Assembly: GCF_028769735.1 (NCBI RefSeq)
Contig: NC_088173.1
Location: forward strand, 68,191,463-68,255,462
DNA from: Zonotrichia leucophrys gambelii
Taxonomy: Eukaryota; Chordata; Aves; Passeriformes; Passerellidae
Reading direction: 5' to 3'
Length of the DNA: 64,000 bases
The translations under genes were made by a program, and so were the position numbers. Under the pieces are notes generated by a model that was not told the origin of the DNA, did no database searches, and saw only the letters and a list, made by a program, of their open reading frames with translations. Shown piece after piece: positions 47,717 to 61,686 of the stretch. Position 1 is the stretch's first letter. Every line of letters begins with the position of its first letter.

Positions 47717-50700
47717 CAGAAGCACAACCTGAGTTTTTTTCAATCACCTCACACTAATTCTTCATTGAGACACTGAAGTGCACTGCATTAACAAAGCTAA
47801 CACTCCCCCAGAAATTACATAAATGCAAATATACAATGCATCTCTCATTTCATGGCATTAATATGAGCTCAGTACATCAGCACAAAAATAAAAGCGTGCG
47901 TAATCCAAAGTGGACTGCCACAAATTAACACAGTGGGACAGGAAGTACAAATTACATCATGTATTTGTGGCACCTGAGTGGTGTTTAACACTCCATTGGT
48001 AGGGGATGATCGACTGGCAGGCATGTCAGAGGCACACAGGCTCATCAGAACCCTCATTAGCTGCACACTGGAGTGGCTGGGGAGGGAAATCAATACCAGC
48101 TCAGCAGCAGGAGGAGGGCAGGGAACCTCCATCTGCAAATCCTCAGCCGTGGCAATTGAGCTTTCTGCTGCAGCTGCTGCCTATTGAAGTAGAAGGGGCT
48201 GAAATCACAGTAAAGATTTATAGGGCGAGATCCACGGCGAGGTTTTTGTTCTGGTTTTGTCCAGAATGGAGGTTATTGAGCCTTGAGTAACGATTAAAGC
48301 AAACTGAGCAGGTTGAATCACGAGGACAGTTCATTTTCTCTTATTAAATGGAAAGAATAGGGTGTAAAAAGTACCAGAAGATTCAAGGAACAAAGCTGGT
48401 CAATCAGTTGATACAGTCTTGCCTGGGCAGGTCTAAATGAGAGGAGTTAACAGGAAAAGATGAAGATATCTTCAAGAATCTGCTATAGCCTGGCAGTGGA
48501 GATTTGTGGTAGAAATTAATGCCATCCCTGTCACCCTGATTGTGCTGCCTTGAAGTACAGAGAGTTTGTCACTGGAATCTGTATTGAATTCTGAGCCTCT
48601 CTATGGAAAGCTACAGAACAGTCAAAATTTACTTTGTCCCCTCTCTGACCCACAGTGAGTAAGAATCAGAGTTACAGAAGTAGAGGTAAAATGACTTAAC
48701 CTCTGAAAGGCCTTGTACTTCAGAGACCAAGGCTTGCCCTGTATCATACTCTTTTCTCCAGATAAAAGGGTTTATTATTTGTATTACTCACTCTTTCTTC
48801 TTGGTCACACTGTGGTTTTTTATATAACACAACTGAGAATTGGTTTTCCTCATCGAAAAACCAGGCCATGGTATTACAAAGCTTAATTCTCCCCTCATGA
48901 TGCAAAATTAAAAGTTGACACATCAATAGTAACCTCCATTTTACTTTAAATAACTTTTTTATTAACTACCTTTGAATTTGAAGCTGAGTTGATTATTGTT
49001 TTAATATTAATGAAGTGATTACTCCTAGTTTATTTTATTTGTCATAAACCATTTCTAAAGGGACAGGCAGATATGCCATTAGAAGTTCTAATATCACTGA
49101 CTCCTCAATTCAAAATCAATATATTTTTAGTTCTATATTTTTTATTTAACTTGGGATATTCACAAGGTCACATTTCCAATACTTAGAGTAGATGCTATCT
49201 ATCTCCTACATTGCATTAAGAAGTGGAATAATGGAGGTAGAATAATGTATTTTTAATAGGATAAGTACAATCTCTAGGCCCAAAAAAAAAAAAAAAAAAA
49301 AAAGAAAGAAGGAAGGAAAAGAAAATCTAACTGGATGAAAATGTGATCCAGATTCTTTAATTCTGCAATTGTAGATCTGTCGTTCACAGTCCATAAGTCC
49401 ATAAGCTGTCAGTTCATTTTATACATCAGTTACCCATCTAACTATGTACAAAATGTTGTGAAATCTTGTATATCCATCCTGCATTATCCACTGAGCTGTG
49501 CAGACACCTTACACTGTGCTTTTTTGTGATTTCCTTGGCAAGTACAGACAAACACTGTTGAAAACAGGAAACGCCCAAAAACCCACAGAATTTTCAGTTA
49601 TTCTCCCATTACTTTCAGTGGGAATAAACCACCCCACTTGTCATATATGAAGACACAAAAAAATCACATTTACATAATGACTAAATATATTTAATTTTAT
49701 ACCCTAAGATACGTGGCTTCCTTTGAGGAGATGCCCTCACAGCTTTTTTGAAAGATCAAGGTAAAAGATCAGGTAAAAAAAAATCATATGCCTTGCTAAA
49801 AATAAGTATTTTACTTCATTGTATTGTACTGTACTAATTCATCATGAACTGCCAAAATTGACAGTTTCAGATTGCAGAAATAACATCTTCATTCTCTAAT
49901 TTTTAAAACTGAAGAACAGCTTGATGTATAACTGGGAGCTGGAAGTAAAAAAAGATTGAAGGCAAATTTAGTATTAGTTTTGTGTGAGATGGGAATCTTC
50001 TGGCAAAAAAGGTGTCTGATATTGTAACACAACAAGAAATTTCTCATTTTGAATACTTTTGGCAACACTTTTAATATCTGGTAAGAAAATATTTGTTAGA
50101 AACCTTAACATCCTGTCAGAATATTCGTCACTGTGAGCTCAGGAGTGTGACTACTTTTGAGTGAATGATTTTTATGCTACAGAGAACTGTGGAAAAAGAA
50201 AAAACCTTCCTGTTACCCAGATATAGCTGCTGAGGGCTCATCTTTTCCCAGAGGCTTCTCAAAAGGGACAATTGAATTTTTACTAGTGTAAAAGGGGGAA
50301 AATCAATCAAGAGGTTTTACTTAATAGCCTCATGAAATGCACAATTTAGTATTCATTTTCTTGATGGGAGAGGATGGATGATCATTCAAATAACACATTT
50401 GCAAGAAGTGATTTGTCTTTCTGCAACAGCAAAGATTATTTTGTTGTAACACATTTGTTTGGCTTAGGACACACAATAAAAGCATAAATTGAAAAAAAAG
50501 AAAGCCAGTTAAGAGAAAAGTCTGATAAAGTTAAGTGTAAATTTCCGGTCAAGGCTCTAATAAGAATTTTGAAGGCTAGAAAAATTTAAATATTATGAAT
50601 TCCTGATGAACTGTCTAATTAAAATCACCTCTTCATTGTCTTTGAGAAGTTGAATTCAGAGTTTTTAACCCAATGGAGCAATTTCTCTACTTTCACATAT

Positions 50701-51511
50701 TTTTGTCTCAGTTTTTATGAGTAAAAGGTACTAGCATTTTTTAAATTATCTAAGAAAATGTTTATTTAAAGCATATTATTCCACCTAAATATTTTTAATT
50801 TATATTATTATATATTACCATATATTATGTTAATTTATTTCTAAAAACAGCAGTAAGTTCATATGGAATCAATAAAATTGCAAAACCAAAGGAAACCACA
50901 GAGTGATGATGTGACATTTAAATTATCATTATAATAATCTGTTACCAACACAGTCCCAGCTGCAACTCAGTAAAAAGTTACTTTATAACTCTAAAATATG
51001 GAAAAAAGTTTCAAATTAAACTTTCTTTTTCTTTAGAAAAGAAGAAAAACCTTAAGATCAAGATTGTATTTTCTTAATTTAGACACATCAAAATGTGTAA
51101 AGATTAAATGATGTGACAGAAGCTGTGCAAGAAAAGTGATTGTGAATTTAAGTTAAAAAGAATTGTCTTAAATTTTCACTTTAATAGATGTAATTTGACA
51201 TGTCAAATTCAGGAAAGTATGTATGCATAATGAAAGTTCATTAGAACATGTACATGCTCAAATTTGGTCTGGATATTGGTGAAATTTACCCTCTAATTTT
51301 AAATTAGATTATAGTTAGCCAAGGATTTCTGTAAATCCCTTTGTTAATCTCGCAGCTTCCTGGGACAGGCAGATTTCACAATTCAGGGTGTGAGCACAAA
51401 ACATAGGAAGGTCAGTTTTACTTTAGTTGCTTGTTTTTATCTGTGGTGTTTTCATCCATTTTAGGATGAAAACTTTGACTTTGGCTCCTTTATCCACAAG
51501 GAAGATTGAAA
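47717..51511. other. A/T-rich unique DNA
   Basis: About 3.8 kb. An A22 run lies at 49282-49303. The segment around 48040-48250 has a more even base composition and few simple repeats and could be conserved non-coding DNA. No gene recognised. Confidence 0.45.
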
Positions 51512-51517
51512 CAAAGG

Positions 51518-51905
51518 TGTCACGGATATCTTTTCATAAAAATCCTTTCTTTAGGATTTTTCCCCCTTCTGAGAAGCTGAGAGGCCTCAGGAACAAAATG
51601 TAAACAATGATTATCTGCTGCTGTGGAATGCAACAGGTGCATCTGGGATTGGTCTTGGGTGAATATTTGGATTTACTGACCACTCACAGCAGAGCTGGGT
51701 CTCGCTCTGTGCTGAGACAGATCTTTGTTATTCATTCCTTTTCTATTCTTAACTTAGCTAGCTTCTGAGAACTTTCCTTCTATTCCTATTAGCACAGTAA
51801 TAATGTAATATATATCATAAAATAATAAATCAAGCCTTCTGAACATGAAGTCACCATTCTCGTCTCTCTCTTTTCACCCTGAAGACCCTTGCAAGCTCTG
51901 TAACA
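51518..51905 (+). mobile_element. Solo LTR, subfamily A2 (6-bp TSD CAAAGG)
   Basis: A 388-bp LTR from TGTCACGGATATC to AGCTCTGTAACA. Perfect 6-bp duplications CAAAGG lie at 51512-51517 and 51906-51911. Collinear with the copy at 23780: the CTTTTTTTAGGATTTTTCC-like start, AGGAACAAAATGTAAACAATGATTATC, and GTATAGTTTTAATG-type and AATAATAAATCAAGCC blocks. Confidence 0.95.
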
Positions 51906-51911
51906 CAAAGG

Positions 51912-54900
51912 TCTTCAACTCTGAGCCCTTTCCCTGTGCAGGGATTTCCCACCAGGCGTTCCAGGCTCAGCTGGGATCTGGGGGTCGCAGCTCCATTCTC
52001 TGATGTGTCCTCAAACCCAGGAAGCTTTTTTGGGGTGCAATTCTGAGTTTACCAAACCTCATCCACCTCCAGCTCCTCCTCCAGGCCTCCCTCTGTCCCC
52101 CTTCAGTCCCCTGGGCTTTGGGTGAGGCAGGAGATCCATCCCTTTCCTGACCATCAAAATCTCTACTTGGAACTCACCTGGAGCCACTTTTGGTGAAAAC
52201 CATTAAAATTTACCTCCAGCATCAACGCAATGAGGCAGCCACAAAGATTTATGTAGACAAAGGTAAGAGGTATAAGGGGAAGGAACAGAAGAAAAATAAA
52301 ATAACTAATTATGAATAAATTAATTATTATCATATTAAATTCCAAACCTCTCTACTTTCCCTCCTTGTGTCTGTCTGACATACTGTCAACATTTCCTTTA
52401 TTTCTGTGGCCAGCAATGAGTACCCCTGCCCATTCCATGTGCTCAGGTTGCTGCATCAGGAAAAATCCTTTCCTTGGCAAAATGTTCTGGTTTTTAGGTC
52501 CAATCCTTTTCTTAAATCTCCCTGGGGTTCCATTTAGATTAAAATCCTCCTTTCTTCCACCAAACACTATTGATCCTTAATTTATTTAGGAGGCAGTTTC
52601 AGCACTCCTTCTTCCAGATATTGACTGCTCTTACTGCCTTGGAAATGATAATGGCCCTTCAGAAAAAAATAGGTGCTATCTCTTGCACTTGAGTAGGCAT
52701 TAGAAAAATATTAACAGCTCTCCCCCACTTGGGAAGACAAGGAGTAAATCTCCTTTGGGAAGATTTTTCTGTACACTGAACCTTGTATCTCATATTAATG
52801 AGGAAAGTCCTAATGATACATCTACAGAATTGATGCCTGTAGCTCATTAGTGGGTGTTGGTTGAGACAGAAGTGAAAGCAAAAATATAAAATAGGTCTTA
52901 GTAAAGTTGACTGAATAGTCTTCTAGGGAAAATGAAATAAGCCAGGTCTCAGTTATTTGCATCAGGATCTGTACAAAAAGAAAGCTGTTACAATTGCAAA
53001 AAGAAAGCTGTTACAATTGCAATTGCAGAAAAAAAACTCTGTTAAAATTGCAATGCTAGCATTTATCTGGCTGAGGTATCTGCTCAGACTCTGCCTCGCA
53101 AGGCATAAATCCATTATCCAAAAAAGAGCTCATGAGAGAACAGTAACATCTGCAGGTTTGCATGTTCTGTCAGAAATCTTAATTACATCCTACCGTGGTT
53201 ATGAAAGACTCTCTCTCTCATGTGTCACCTGGTAGAATGTCAGTCACCCATTTAATAGCACTTCTAACCCCAGAAATACCCCTTAAAACAACCTCTAAAA
53301 ACCATCAGAAAACTTTAGATGCCTCACAGTAGACAGCAAGTGACTGTGGAGCTGAATTTCCCTGGAAACATTTAAAGGGGAGGAAACTGTTCTTCAACAG
53401 CTGTATGGAGGAAAAATTGCATTTCAAATAAATAACAGCTCTGCAGAATGGTCTGTCTACATTTTATATGCCCCTTTCTCCAAATCAGTGATTGTGAAGT
53501 CACTAATGAGTGTTAATGAACTACACCTCACAAAATCTCCACATTCCCTGGATTTATGATGAAGAAATGATTGAGGCAAAGAGAAGCCAGGAGTGTCCCC
53601 ACTCCATGGCACAGAGAAGGACTTGGGTGTCTGAACACAATGTATTGGTCATCTTTTCTGGATTCTCTGTATTTACACACCCAGCTGGGAAAACGGACAC
53701 CCTGACCTTAAAAAAAAATCCTTCATGAAAATTTCCTCAGTGTTTTCACTTAACCTTAAATCAAAGGCAGCTTCTCTCCATGACAAACTCTGGGTAATTA
53801 CATTTGCTACAAAAAAAAAAGTTTGTTCTCACCTGTTGTTCCAAATCAGGCCTAATGCAGTCATGCCTCAGAGTAAATTCATCTCCTGGCAAAAGATTTC
53901 ATTTCCAGTTTAGACTTTCACTTAACAAGGGTGTGGACTTCAATGTATAAAAGCAGCATAGATGGAGTCTAACACCAAAAATTATTATTAAGGTAATAGG
54001 CATCATGCCCCACTAATTTTAATATATTTATTAGAAGCAAGTATTGCAACCTTTGCATAATAATTTTGGACAGCAATAAATGTGCTAATGTTTGCCTTGC
54101 AAAAGCAAAGCATTCCTTTTTAATTGTTATTGTTTCCTGATCAAATACTGATCAAATCAAGGTGGCAGAAACCATCTTCCTTTAACCCACACATCCTCTG
54201 ACTATCCCAGACTGCTCTCTAGAAGGAAGAAAATTAATTATTTCTTATATGTCTGGTGACTCCTTCTTCTCTGCATTCATAAGGAATTCCTTATCCTCCA
54301 GCAGAAAGAAAATTGGACACAAGCAAGAAATCCTGGTCATTTTTTTTCTCTATGTCTTTGAGTATTCATTACAGATACAGGCCAATACCTAGAAGATCTC
54401 TTGCTGCTCATTTCAGATCACCCATGCTTGATTCAGCTGCCCAATTAAAACACTTATGATTGATGAAGAACCCATCTCAAGGACTGAGAAAGTGAGGGAT
54501 TATAATTATGTTCTGAATTTGCTAAGGCAAAGATGAAACCAGGAGGCAGAAATTCCATTCATCTGTGCAAGAAAGGTTCAAGAAGAAAAAACCTACTTGT
54601 CCTGCAGCTTCCGTTCCACCTAGCCCATCTTGGACTTGATCTTAAAGTTTTTTTCCAGCCTTAATGATTCTATCTTCCCAATCACTATCCAGTATTACAG
54701 ATGAAGAAGAACAACAAGGAAACCAAATCTTAGTAATCTGATATTCTGCCAACATGCAAAGAGAGGTACCTGATCCAAAGGAGACTTTGAGGTAGAGCAG
54801 GAAAGGATTCAAACCCATGCACAAACATATAATTTAATCCCAGATTTTAAGGCTTAAGCCTAAATGGAGCTCCCCACTGGAATTAGATGCTTCTGTAACT

Positions 54901-56018
54901 TTGAAGTTCTTTTTTAACTGTAAACTGGAGGAAAAAGGTGATGCCCCACGTCACACAAATTCTGAGGATAACCACACTAAAGATTACAAACAAAATCATG
55001 TACTACAACAGAGGATTCCGACTAAGAATTGTGACAAAATGTATTTTTCAAACTCTCTGTTGCATTTCCCACAAAAAATCAGACATTATTCTTCAGACTC
55101 CAGGTAAGAGCCTGAAGTCCAAAAATGAAGAGGCAATCTGCAGCCCCACGCTGAGCACAGAGCCCTATCTGAACTGCAGCATGCAGCAGGGATTTAAGAA
55201 GAACATGCAGTCCAGTCAATGATAAAATGTTTGTTGCTGCCTCCCTGGAAGCTGTAGAAAATCAATATCCCCATCAGTAGCAGCTCCACTGGCTCTAACA
55301 GGCTGAGCTTTGCAGCAGGCTTGGATTTCTTAAATTCAGTCTGCAGCCTGAGCAAGGGAGGGAAATAAATGAGTGCATGTGTGTGTCAGTGCCTTGTGTG
55401 TGTGCTTCTGAGGGAGAGGGATGTGCAGTGAGCTGGAAACCAATTAAATTGTAGTGTTAGATAGGTGATGAAAAGGGCTCTGTAAAAGCAGGATAGTGCC
55501 AGAAGCTGGAGTTTATAAAGTACCTGGTATCCAGTGAATAATAATAACATTAAACATGTTCTGAAGTCATTTACTTGTAGGGAGAATTGGAGTAAGAAAA
55601 GCAAAGCTTAAAAAAAAAAAAAAGTGAAGTTCAGGCAACAAACCTAGAGGAAAAAATGAAAAGGTGTCAGATCTGATGCTTTAAAATACACCCAGTAGTA
55701 CAAAAGAGCAGTTAATAATGAAAGGCTTGAGGATGACCCATACTGACTGCCAAACCTCACAGAAAATAACCCTAAAACGTTAAGTGGTTGTGATAAGGAC
55801 TCTCATTGAGGAGATGGGAAGGAGGTGGGGAAAGGTATGAGTCACGTAACCACTCTCCCAACCCTCTTGCATTTATCATCAGCATCCTCAAAGGATACTC
55901 TGATCCTTAAAATCCAGTGTAGACCTTAGGCAGCTGCCAGTGGAATTGTGGGGTGGTTGGCCTGGAATCCCAACTGACCCCACCATGCCCTTTGTGCTGC
56001 TGCACCTTCACTTCTCCC
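51912..56018. other. Unique DNA with short tandem repeats
   Basis: About 4.1 kb. A 23-bp unit starting AAAAAGAAAGCTGTTAC is duplicated head to tail at 52975-53020, with a degraded third copy to 53051. A C/T-rich patch lies at 52060-52110. Frames up to 94 codons have no support. Confidence 0.5.
52975..53051. repeat. 23-bp tandem repeat, 2 exact plus 1 diverged copy
   Basis: AAAAAGAAAGCTGTTACAAT with ending TGC, twice without change, then a copy in which the motif is reduced to GAAAAAAAACTCTGTTAAAATTGC. Confidence 0.9.
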
Positions 56019-56024
56019 TTGTGC

Positions 56025-56479
56025 TGATGTCTCAGGTTTTGGCTTTTATATTTTTCAGATTCTGTGCTGCTTTAGTGTGTGGGTCTGAGCTTCATATGAG
56101 GGTATGATGAGCTCTGTGCACAGAGCAGGGAGACAAAACAATTCCTGCTCCAGCTGGGGACCAAGGACAAATGATCCAAATCTCAGCCCAGGAGCACAAA
56201 CACCGTGGGCTGCAGAGAGAAAAAGAAGCAGGATGGGATTGCATGGGCTAAAGCTGGAATGGGACAATGAACTGCAGGATGCAAATGGAGCAGAACTTAT
56301 AAAAGTGAGAAACCCTGTGACTGGTCATGCATTTTGACCATTTTGGTTCATCTTGGGTGCAGCCCTGGCTGGGCTCTTGTGCTGCCCAAGGTGCATCCAT
56401 TGAGGCCTTCTAATAAATCCCTGCTTTATTCTTTAGCTCTGTCCAGTCTCTGTTCTAGGTCAGCCTTCCCAAGGCATCA
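56025..56479 (+). mobile_element. Solo LTR, family C (ERV1-like)
   Basis: A 455-bp LTR from TGATGTCTCAGG to AAGGCATCA, the direct counterpart of the minus-strand copy at 12103. The signals are TATAAAAG at 56298-56305 and AATAAATCC at 56412. The flanking 4-mers are GTGC and GTTC (three of four), weaker than at the other copy. Terminal TGATG/CATCA repeats support the borders. Confidence 0.87.
56298..56305 (+). promoter_or_regulatory. TATA box of LTR C
   Basis: TATAAAAG in CTTATAAAAGTGAG, with AATAAA about 110 bp downstream at 56412-56417. The same pair is conserved on the minus strand of the 12103 copy. Confidence 0.6.
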
Positions 56480-56485
56480 GTTCAG

Positions 56486-57658
56486 GGAGGGAAGGGCAGC
56501 TCCTGCTTAGGAGACAGTTGAGATGGAGCTCACCTGCCTGAGGTGACAATTTGAACAGTCCAGCCTGGGGGTGTGACCTCCAGCGGAGATGTCAATGGAG
56601 ACATCAGTGCAGAGTCACCTCCAGAGGCTGAATGAGGTTATGGGAAGATCAATTCCCCCTGCTTTTCCTGGTTTCTCTCTCTCCTTTGTGCACCTTCTGC
56701 TCTTGGTTTGCTCTAATCCCCACCTCCCCTTCCTCATTTTTAGCCCAGCCTAACTTTGACACCAGGAGAGCTGCAGCACCAGTCTGAGGGAGAAGCTGCT
56801 CCTCTCAGACTACTAAACCCATCCACCAGGCATGACCACCCCTTAATCTTCTAAGGAATAAATAAAACAAGACTCTTGATATAGCCCCCAGCCTTACAGG
56901 ATGAGGAGAAGGGAGGAAGGAAGTTTTCCTCAGCATGTTCAATCTTCACCCTGTTGAAAACAGGATGCTCGGGGGAAATATTTAAAAACAGCTTCCAGCC
57001 TTATCTGCCTCTGGCAAGAAGCTGAATAAAAAATGGAACCAGCACAGTGTCCCTAAGCATGGTTTGAGTATTCAAGAAAAAGGCAAAAAGCTAAACATCC
57101 CCCTGAATGTTTGTACAGTCACACCTCCAGGTTTGGGCAGAACATACAGAACTCTGCAACAAGGGAATCTCTGGGAATTACTGAAGGTTTTTGCCATTAG
57201 AACAATTATTTGGAAGCAAAGTCACATTTATGCACATGCTAAAATCAAGGCAAGAAAGAGCTCTCTGTATAGGGAGCACATGGAGCTATAAGCAAACCAG
57301 TTGGAAACTATTGTTTTTATATAGCCAGACTAATTAACAGTGGTTTCAATTTTTGAATAAAGGAATATTTAGGAAAAGATAAGTCAACATCCCTAATTAG
57401 CCCTCTGCATTGAGCAGCAAAGACAAGTGCAATAGGTTGACTCTGGTCATTTTGGAACAGGAACAGGATAAAACCACCTTGCTCTGAACATCTAATTTTA
57501 CCTGTTGGAATCTCATTATTTCCTAAAGGATTGCACTGTCAAAGAAATAGAGTTAAGCACTGAATTAGGCTCAAAGGTCTTTTTTTAATAGGGTGAAATT
57601 GTACACCATATTAAAGTATTACCCTCTCCAGTTTTTTGTAAATAACAACTATTCAAGA
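56486..57658. other. Unique DNA before the polypyrimidine tracts
   Basis: No gene or known repeat recognised. Confidence 0.5.
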
Positions 57659-58329
<671 letters not shown>

Positions 58330-59226
58330 ATTGTGTTACAGCCTCAGTGTTGACAGATCTGCTTTGGGATCAAAGCTCCGCTGATTTTTATTGGTTCTGT
58401 TCTAGTATTGATACCTCTCACCTGGCATGTGAGGGAAATCACTGCTACTGAAATCAGCCAGCTAAAAACCCAAATCCCTCAAACAGAAAGAAATTAGAAA
58501 GAGAAATGGCCTGTGGTGTTCCAGCAGTAGTGAAATGAGGATCAGGTGTCCAAGTTTAAATTTGGAGCACTTGCAATCAATAAAGGTGCTTCAGATTTGT
58601 GCCCGCGTGAGAGCAGCATTGCTTTGTGAGATGAGCACAGAATTTAAGAATTGCCATATCCACGGGTCCTGCCGTGGTTTCACTGGAGGAGTTTCCACGC
58701 AGAGCTGAACAGAAGCAATTAAAAGTGCCAGTGGCAGGTTATAACTGTAAAACACCTTCAGAAGTTTTTGTCTTTTTAGGATATTTTGTAGTAGTTTTCC
58801 CATTGGGATTTCCATTTAGACATCCTCGGTGGATTAAAGGCATAAACAATCCCATTTCACTCCCACAGGTTTGCAACTGAATACCTGTCAGCCTTAATGT
58901 GAAAATACAGGAAAAGAGAAAATATTTCCTCCTAAGTATAACAGAGATCCAGTTGGTAGCTCACAATTCAGCAATAACCACCCCATTCTGCATCTCTCAG
59001 TGGGAACTATGGAACTCAAGGAGATTTCACCAAATTTATTATAATGGTAGAATTACTGAAAGGACTGATGCAGTATAAATACCATTTCTATTAGGGTGTA
59101 GGTATGAGTCAAGCTCACCTGCCAGCCAAAAAGCTCTCACACATCTGCCTGGGATGTAGCTGTGCTTGGGGCCTCCTGTTTGATTTTCCTGAAAGTCAGG
59201 CTCATTTCTCTTTGCTCAACATACAG
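58330..59226. other. Unique DNA between tracts 1 and 2
   Basis: About 900 bp of ordinary sequence. No gene recognised. Confidence 0.55.
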
Positions 59227-59783
59227 CTTTCCTTTCCTTTTCCTTTCCTTTTCCTTTCCTTTTCCTTTCCTTTCTTTCTTTTTTCTTTCTTTCCCTTTCT
59301 TTCTTTCTTTCTTTCTTTTCTTTCTTTTCTTTCCTTTTCCTTTCTTCCTTTCCTTTCCTTTCTTCCTTCTTTCCTTTCCTTTCCTTTCCTTTCCTTTCCT
59401 TCCTTTCTTTCCTTTCCTTCCTTTCCTTTCCTTTCTTCTCTTCCTTCTCTTCTCTTCCTTCCCTTTCTTTCCCCCTTCCCTTCCCTTCCCTTCCCTTCCC
59501 TTCCCTTCCCTTCCCTTCCCTTCCCTTCCCTTCCCTTCCCTTCCCTTCCCTTCCCTTCCCTTCCCTTCCCTTCCCTTCCCTTCCCTTCCCTTCCCTTCCC
59601 TTCCCTTCCCTTCCCTTCCCATCTTCCCAATCTTCCCCTTCCCTTCCCAACCTTCCCACCCTTCCCTTCCCCTCCCAACCTTCCTCTTCCCTTCTCCCTC
59701 TCCCTTCCCTTTCCCTTTCCCTTTCCCTTTCCCTTTCCCTTTCCCTTTCCCTTTCCCTTTCCCTTTCCCTTTCCCTTTCCCTT
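59227..59783 (+). repeat. Polypyrimidine tract 2 (about 557 bp)
   Basis: Subunits: mixed TTTCC/TTTTCC/TTTC to about 59470, pure (CCCTT)n at about 59473-59619, irregular CCCAATCTT/CCCAACCTT units to about 59703, then (CCCTTT)n to the end. It is followed by ATGAGCATTTAG and TGCATTGT, which recur after tract 3. Confidence 0.97.
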
Positions 59784-59853
59784 ATGAGCATTTAGTTTTT
59801 TTTTGCATTGTCGATATTTCATCCAGCTTTCTCTTTTCTTCTGCTTCATTTTG

Positions 59854-60403
59854 TTCTTTCTTTCTCCTTCTCCCTTCTTTTCTTTTCTTTTCTTTTCTCT
59901 TTTCTTTTCTTTTCTTTTCTTTTCTTTTCTTTTCTTTTCTTTTCTTTTCTTTTCTTTTCTTTTCTTTTCTTTTCTTTTCTTTTCTTTTTTCTTTTCTTTT
60001 CTTTTCTTTCTTTCCCTTCCCTTCCCTTCCCTTCCCTTCCCTTCCCTTCCCTTCCCTTCCCTTCCCTTCCCTTCCCTTCCCTTCCCTTCCCTTCCCTTCC
60101 CTTCCCTTCCCTTCCCTTCCCTTCCCTTCCCTTCCCTTCCCTTCCCTTCCCTTCCCTTCCCTTCCCTTCCCTTCCCTTCCCGGAACCTTCCCTTCCCTTC
60201 CCGGAACCTTCCCTTCCCTTCCCTTCCCTTCCCTTTCCCTTCCCCTTCCCCTTCCCCTTCCCCTTCCCCTTCCCTTCCCCTTCCCCTTCCCCTTCCCCTT
60301 CCCCTTCCCTTCCCTTCCCTTCCCTTCCCTTTTTCCTTCCCTTTCCCTTTCCCTTTCCCTTTCCCTTTCCCTTTCCCTTTCCCTTTCCCTTTCCCTTTCC
60401 CTT
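59854..60403 (+). repeat. Polypyrimidine tract 3 (about 550 bp)
   Basis: Subunits: (TTTTC)n at about 59877-60010, (CCCTT)n at about 60014-60180, two CGGAACC interruptions 22 bp apart near 60181 and 60203, (CCCCTT)n at about 60240-60305, then (CCCTTT)n to 60403. It ends GAAATGAGCATATAGG and then TGCATTGT, as after tract 2. Confidence 0.97.
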
Positions 60404-60455
60404 GAAATGAGCATATAGGTTATTTTTTTATGCATTGTAAGAATAGTTATCCATC

Positions 60456-61680
60456 CATGGAAAGAAAAGCATAATTCATGCAATTTGACTGATCATGACT
60501 TCAATATAATTGGTATAAACTGCTGCAAGAGGCTGGCAAATTGCTGCTCCTTCATCAGCCCCATTTTGCATAGAGCAACACAGCAAAATAATTCACTTCT
60601 CCTTAGCTGTAAATGTTCTCAATTCAGTCCTCTCTTCCTCTCTCTTACACACAAATAACTAATTTAATAAAATACCACAAAGCACAACAAAGAATGGGGT
60701 GGAACTAATTTTGAAAATAACTTTCTTTTGAGAATTTTCAATGCTAAGACAATCTAAAGATCCAATGCAAAAAAGCTGTTTGAAATGTTGTCTGGATAGT
60801 TAACCCCAAGGTCTCAAGAATTCATTGATATTTGAAAATTTCTCCTGAGCACAAAACCAAAACAAAATCAAAACAAAACCCAAAAGGAGAGCTATTGCAG
60901 CCTGTTGTTGAAAAATCAATTGCTGCAGTCTGCTGTTGAAATGAAAAATGAGAAGACAGTTTGAGGCAACTCTTAAATCTTCTCTACATCCCAGCTCTCC
61001 AGGAGACTTCCCTATCCTGCAGGAAAAACTGAGTTGTGTATTTCCAAATGTACCTCTGCATCCAAAATATATCAGAATATATTCTGGTGAATATATTCTG
61101 TGACCATTATCAGAATATATTCTGTGACCATTTTTCCAGGCATCTCAGATCATGCCAGCATTGTTTATACCCCAGCAGTCTGTCTGCTGTACCCATGGTT
61201 TGACAAGATCTGAGTTGCTGGATAAAGGGCAGGAGCTCATGAGGAATAATTTCTTTAATGACATCTCCTGATTAAGAACTTAATTTGAGATCTGCCTGTT
61301 ACAAAGTTATTAATCCACCTAATGTTCTTTGTTCATTCTATGTATGGAAAGTTTCTTTCATTGAAATGACAGCCAGTCATACATCAAATGCTCTGAGAAA
61401 GCCAAAGTTTCTCTATCACAAACAGACCTTTTTTGGCTAGACCTGAAATTCTGTCAAATAAAACATGCTCCTGTCTGAAAAAAAAAAAAAAACTTTGAAG
61501 CTGTGCTGACATTAATCTTATGGTTCTTTTCTTCTAGTCCTTTGCTGCTGGTGTCTGCCTCCATATTTTATTAGTTATGCTACTTCATCTAGAGTAAATC
61601 AACTGCTTGATGCAGTTTATTTCCCCATATAATTCATTTTAGCCCTTTTTCATACTGAAATTATTAATTTTCCAAACTCT
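60456..61680. other. Unique DNA with two small tandem repeats
   Basis: Near 60894-60950 a unit with GCAGYCTGYTGTTGAAA is doubled. At 61068-61133 a unit ATCAGAATATATTCTGTGACCAT is repeated two to three times. No gene recognised. Confidence 0.55.
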
Positions 61681-61686
61681 GGAATT

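Noticed and set aside
59137..60483. Long open frames (up to 418 codons) on both strands, rich in Ser/Pro/Phe/Leu or Gly/Lys/Arg/Glu
   Set aside because: They are translations of pure C/T (or G/A) repeats, which have almost no stop codons in any frame. Several frames overlap on both strands at once.
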